Both the position numbers and the translations under genes were made by a program. From assembly GCF_014643175.1 (NCBI RefSeq), contig NZ_BMJH01000001.1, positions 1,054,001 through 1,118,000 on the forward strand: DNA of 64,000 nucleotides, read 5' to 3'. The notes under the pieces are model-generated. The model was not told the DNA's origin. It worked only from the letters and a program-made list of their open reading frames with translations, and did not search any database. Below, piece after piece: positions 63,291 through 64,000 of this stretch (position 1 is the stretch's first letter; each line of letters opens with the position of its first letter). This DNA comes from Hoyosella rhizosphaerae. GTDB taxonomy: Bacteria > Actinomycetota > Actinomycetes > Mycobacteriales > Mycobacteriaceae.

Positions 63291-63646
63291 CATCACTCCT
63301 TCGCGTTCGTACGTTCGACCTTTAGCGGTAGCAGCAACGTGACAAAAGGGACGGACCCTCTTGTCGTCGAGCACGCTCCTCGGCTTCGACGTACAGCGCG
63401 CTGTTGGCGGTTCTAAGTACCAACTGCGCGTCTGCGCCCGGGTGTAGGCGAGGTAGACGAAGTCCGTCGACCGTGTGGTCGCTTGATGTTGAACGTATGC
63501 GTCTAATCGCCCTGCCGCAAGTACGGTCGAACTGGACACTCGTTCTGCAGTGTAACCGGGAGAGTTCTCGCGGGATGCGGAGACGCTTCCCTGCTCGTTT
63601 TCCATCATCATTTTGCTTCTTCACTAGCGGATCAAGTGGTACTGGG
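63291..63646. other. Region between nrdR and the LysM-protein gene
   Basis: A 356-base stretch without a supported gene. It lies upstream of nrdR and downstream of the LysM-protein gene, both on the minus strand. The nrdR frame stays open through most of it (to 63611), but composition and lack of a ribosome site argue against coding. I see no terminator hairpin, no NrdR box and no riboswitch. Confidence 0.4.
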
Positions 63647-64000
63647 TTAGCGGCAGTCGCGAAGGCATAGGACGGGTGTCATCAACGGCTGACCGGGTTG
63701 CACTAACGAGTTGGTCAACCCATTAAGTTCTCGAAGCGATGCGACTACGACATCGACGGGTGCAGTCGGCGCCACTCTGGTTGCCACATCCGAAAGCGAT
63801 TCACCCGAACGGACGTACACCACTCCCGCTGCGCTGTTCACCGAAGTGGTAACCGGCGCCGCAAATAATCCCCACATCGGTACAGCGGCCATCAAGGCAA
63901 CGACGACGGCGAACATTAGCTTGAGTACCCGGTCGTCACCTGTTGTTCGGGCTGCTGAACTGCATGAAGTTGGCCTAGAGGTGGCACAGCGAGACCTGAC
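63647..64000 (-). CDS. LysM-domain membrane protein (DivS/ChiZ-like), cut by the window edge
   Basis: At least 117 residues. An ATG at 63916 gives an 89-residue protein, but the frame stays open for 28 more codons to the window edge, so the start is probably beyond 64000. A single membrane segment (FAVVVALMAAVPMWGLFA) is followed by a LysM domain (VVYVRSGESLSDVATRVAPT, then LRELNGLTNSLVQPGQ) that would bind peptidoglycan outside the cell. Next to nrdR, and before lexA in relatives, this place belongs to the SOS-induced division inhibitors DivS of Corynebacterium and ChiZ (Rv2719c) of M. tuberculosis. That role is inferred from position and layout. The Cys pair at the end (LCLRDCR) is unusual. 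Confidence 0.82.
   Translation of the reverse strand, partial: VRSRCATSRPTSCSSAARTTGDDRVLKLMFAVVVALMAAVPMWGLFAAPVTTSVNSAAGVVYVRSGESLSDVATRVAPTAPVDVVVASLRELNGLTNSLVQPGQPLMTPVLCLRDCR

Noticed and set aside
63291-63611. N-terminal extension of nrdR by about 107 codons
   Set aside because: The AGGAG site and the family's MRCPFC start at 63290 are decisive; the upstream residues have no match and no start signal.
63900-64000. SOS box near the LysM gene (GTTC and GAAC near 63945-63960)
   Set aside because: The orientation is GTTC-N-GAAC, the reverse of the GAAC-N4-GTTC order of actinobacterial LexA sites.
1-64000. Mobile elements, CRISPR arrays, defence or biosynthetic gene islands
   Set aside because: I found no transposase, integrase, repeat-spacer array, restriction or toxin genes; the two SF2 helicases have housekeeping-type neighbours.

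Overview
The window is a gene-dense bacterial chromosome segment from an actinobacterium of the order Mycobacteriales (mycolic-acid group). The evidence is the set of lineage-typical genes: PimA, PatA-type acyltransferase and PgsA for phosphatidylinositol mannosides, AftC for arabinan, HemQ/CgoX/HemE for coproporphyrin-route haem, an SigA and SigB pair, IdeR/DtxR, polyphosphate glucokinase, and many actinobacterial DUF families (DUF3000, 3039, 3093, 3099, 3159, 3710, 4192, 4193). By eye the G+C content is in the mid-50s percent (not counted), lower than in mycobacteria. From memory, gene order follows Mycobacterium tuberculosis Rv2605c-Rv2614c and then Rv2669-Rv2711, with a right end (dtxR-galE, hrpA-nrdR-LysM gene) arranged as in Corynebacterium. 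I cannot name the genus. I see no phage, IS element, CRISPR array or plasmid functions.

Layout. 1-8.5 kb, minus strand: tesB (cut by the edge), pdxS, a membrane-anchored Nudix protein, the PIM/phosphatidylinositol cluster pimA-patA-pgsA with overlapping start and stop codons, a HIT phosphorylase/hydrolase, thrS and a PGPGW membrane protein. 8.7-11.1 kb: a CsbD stress protein with a strong terminator, a glutaminase-STAS fusion, and four tRNA genes (Val-CAC on minus; Gly-GCC, Cys-GCA, Val-GAC on plus), with readable promoters between the two tRNA units. 11-16.8 kb: GNAT, ZapE-type ATPase, RibD-like reductase, exported lipoprotein hydrolase, AftC, MsrB. 16.9-20 kb: hemE-cgoX-hemQ on minus. 20-31 kb: DUF3000, RNase D, a small lipoprotein, dxs, a TRAM methyltransferase, DUF3159, DUF3710, dut, DUF3093, DUF4193, Cei, suhB.

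31.5-46 kb is the transcription-factor block: ppgK, sigA, a DEAD/DEAH helicase, YihY, DUF3039/3099, a methyltransferase, dtd, and sigB with an ECF-type promoter. It then holds an acetylation pair on minus (a GNAT fused to a degenerate acyl-CoA synthetase, and the AcuC deacetylase) and ideR-galE on plus. 47-64 kb: DUF4192, an exported protein of unknown role, PAC2, transglutaminase-like protein, alpha/beta hydrolase, DUF3516 helicase, a PacL-CtpC metal-efflux pair, HrpA, NrdR and a LysM protein running off the right edge.

Most of the window is ordinary core genome. The points most worth a second look are the GNAT/synthetase fusion whose catalytic His motif appears lost, the in-frame 27-bp repeat at the N-terminus of CtpC, a GC-rich tandem element beside sigB, an exported hydrolase-fold lipoprotein without the usual GxSxG serine, and a long inverted repeat in front of the PAC2 gene.
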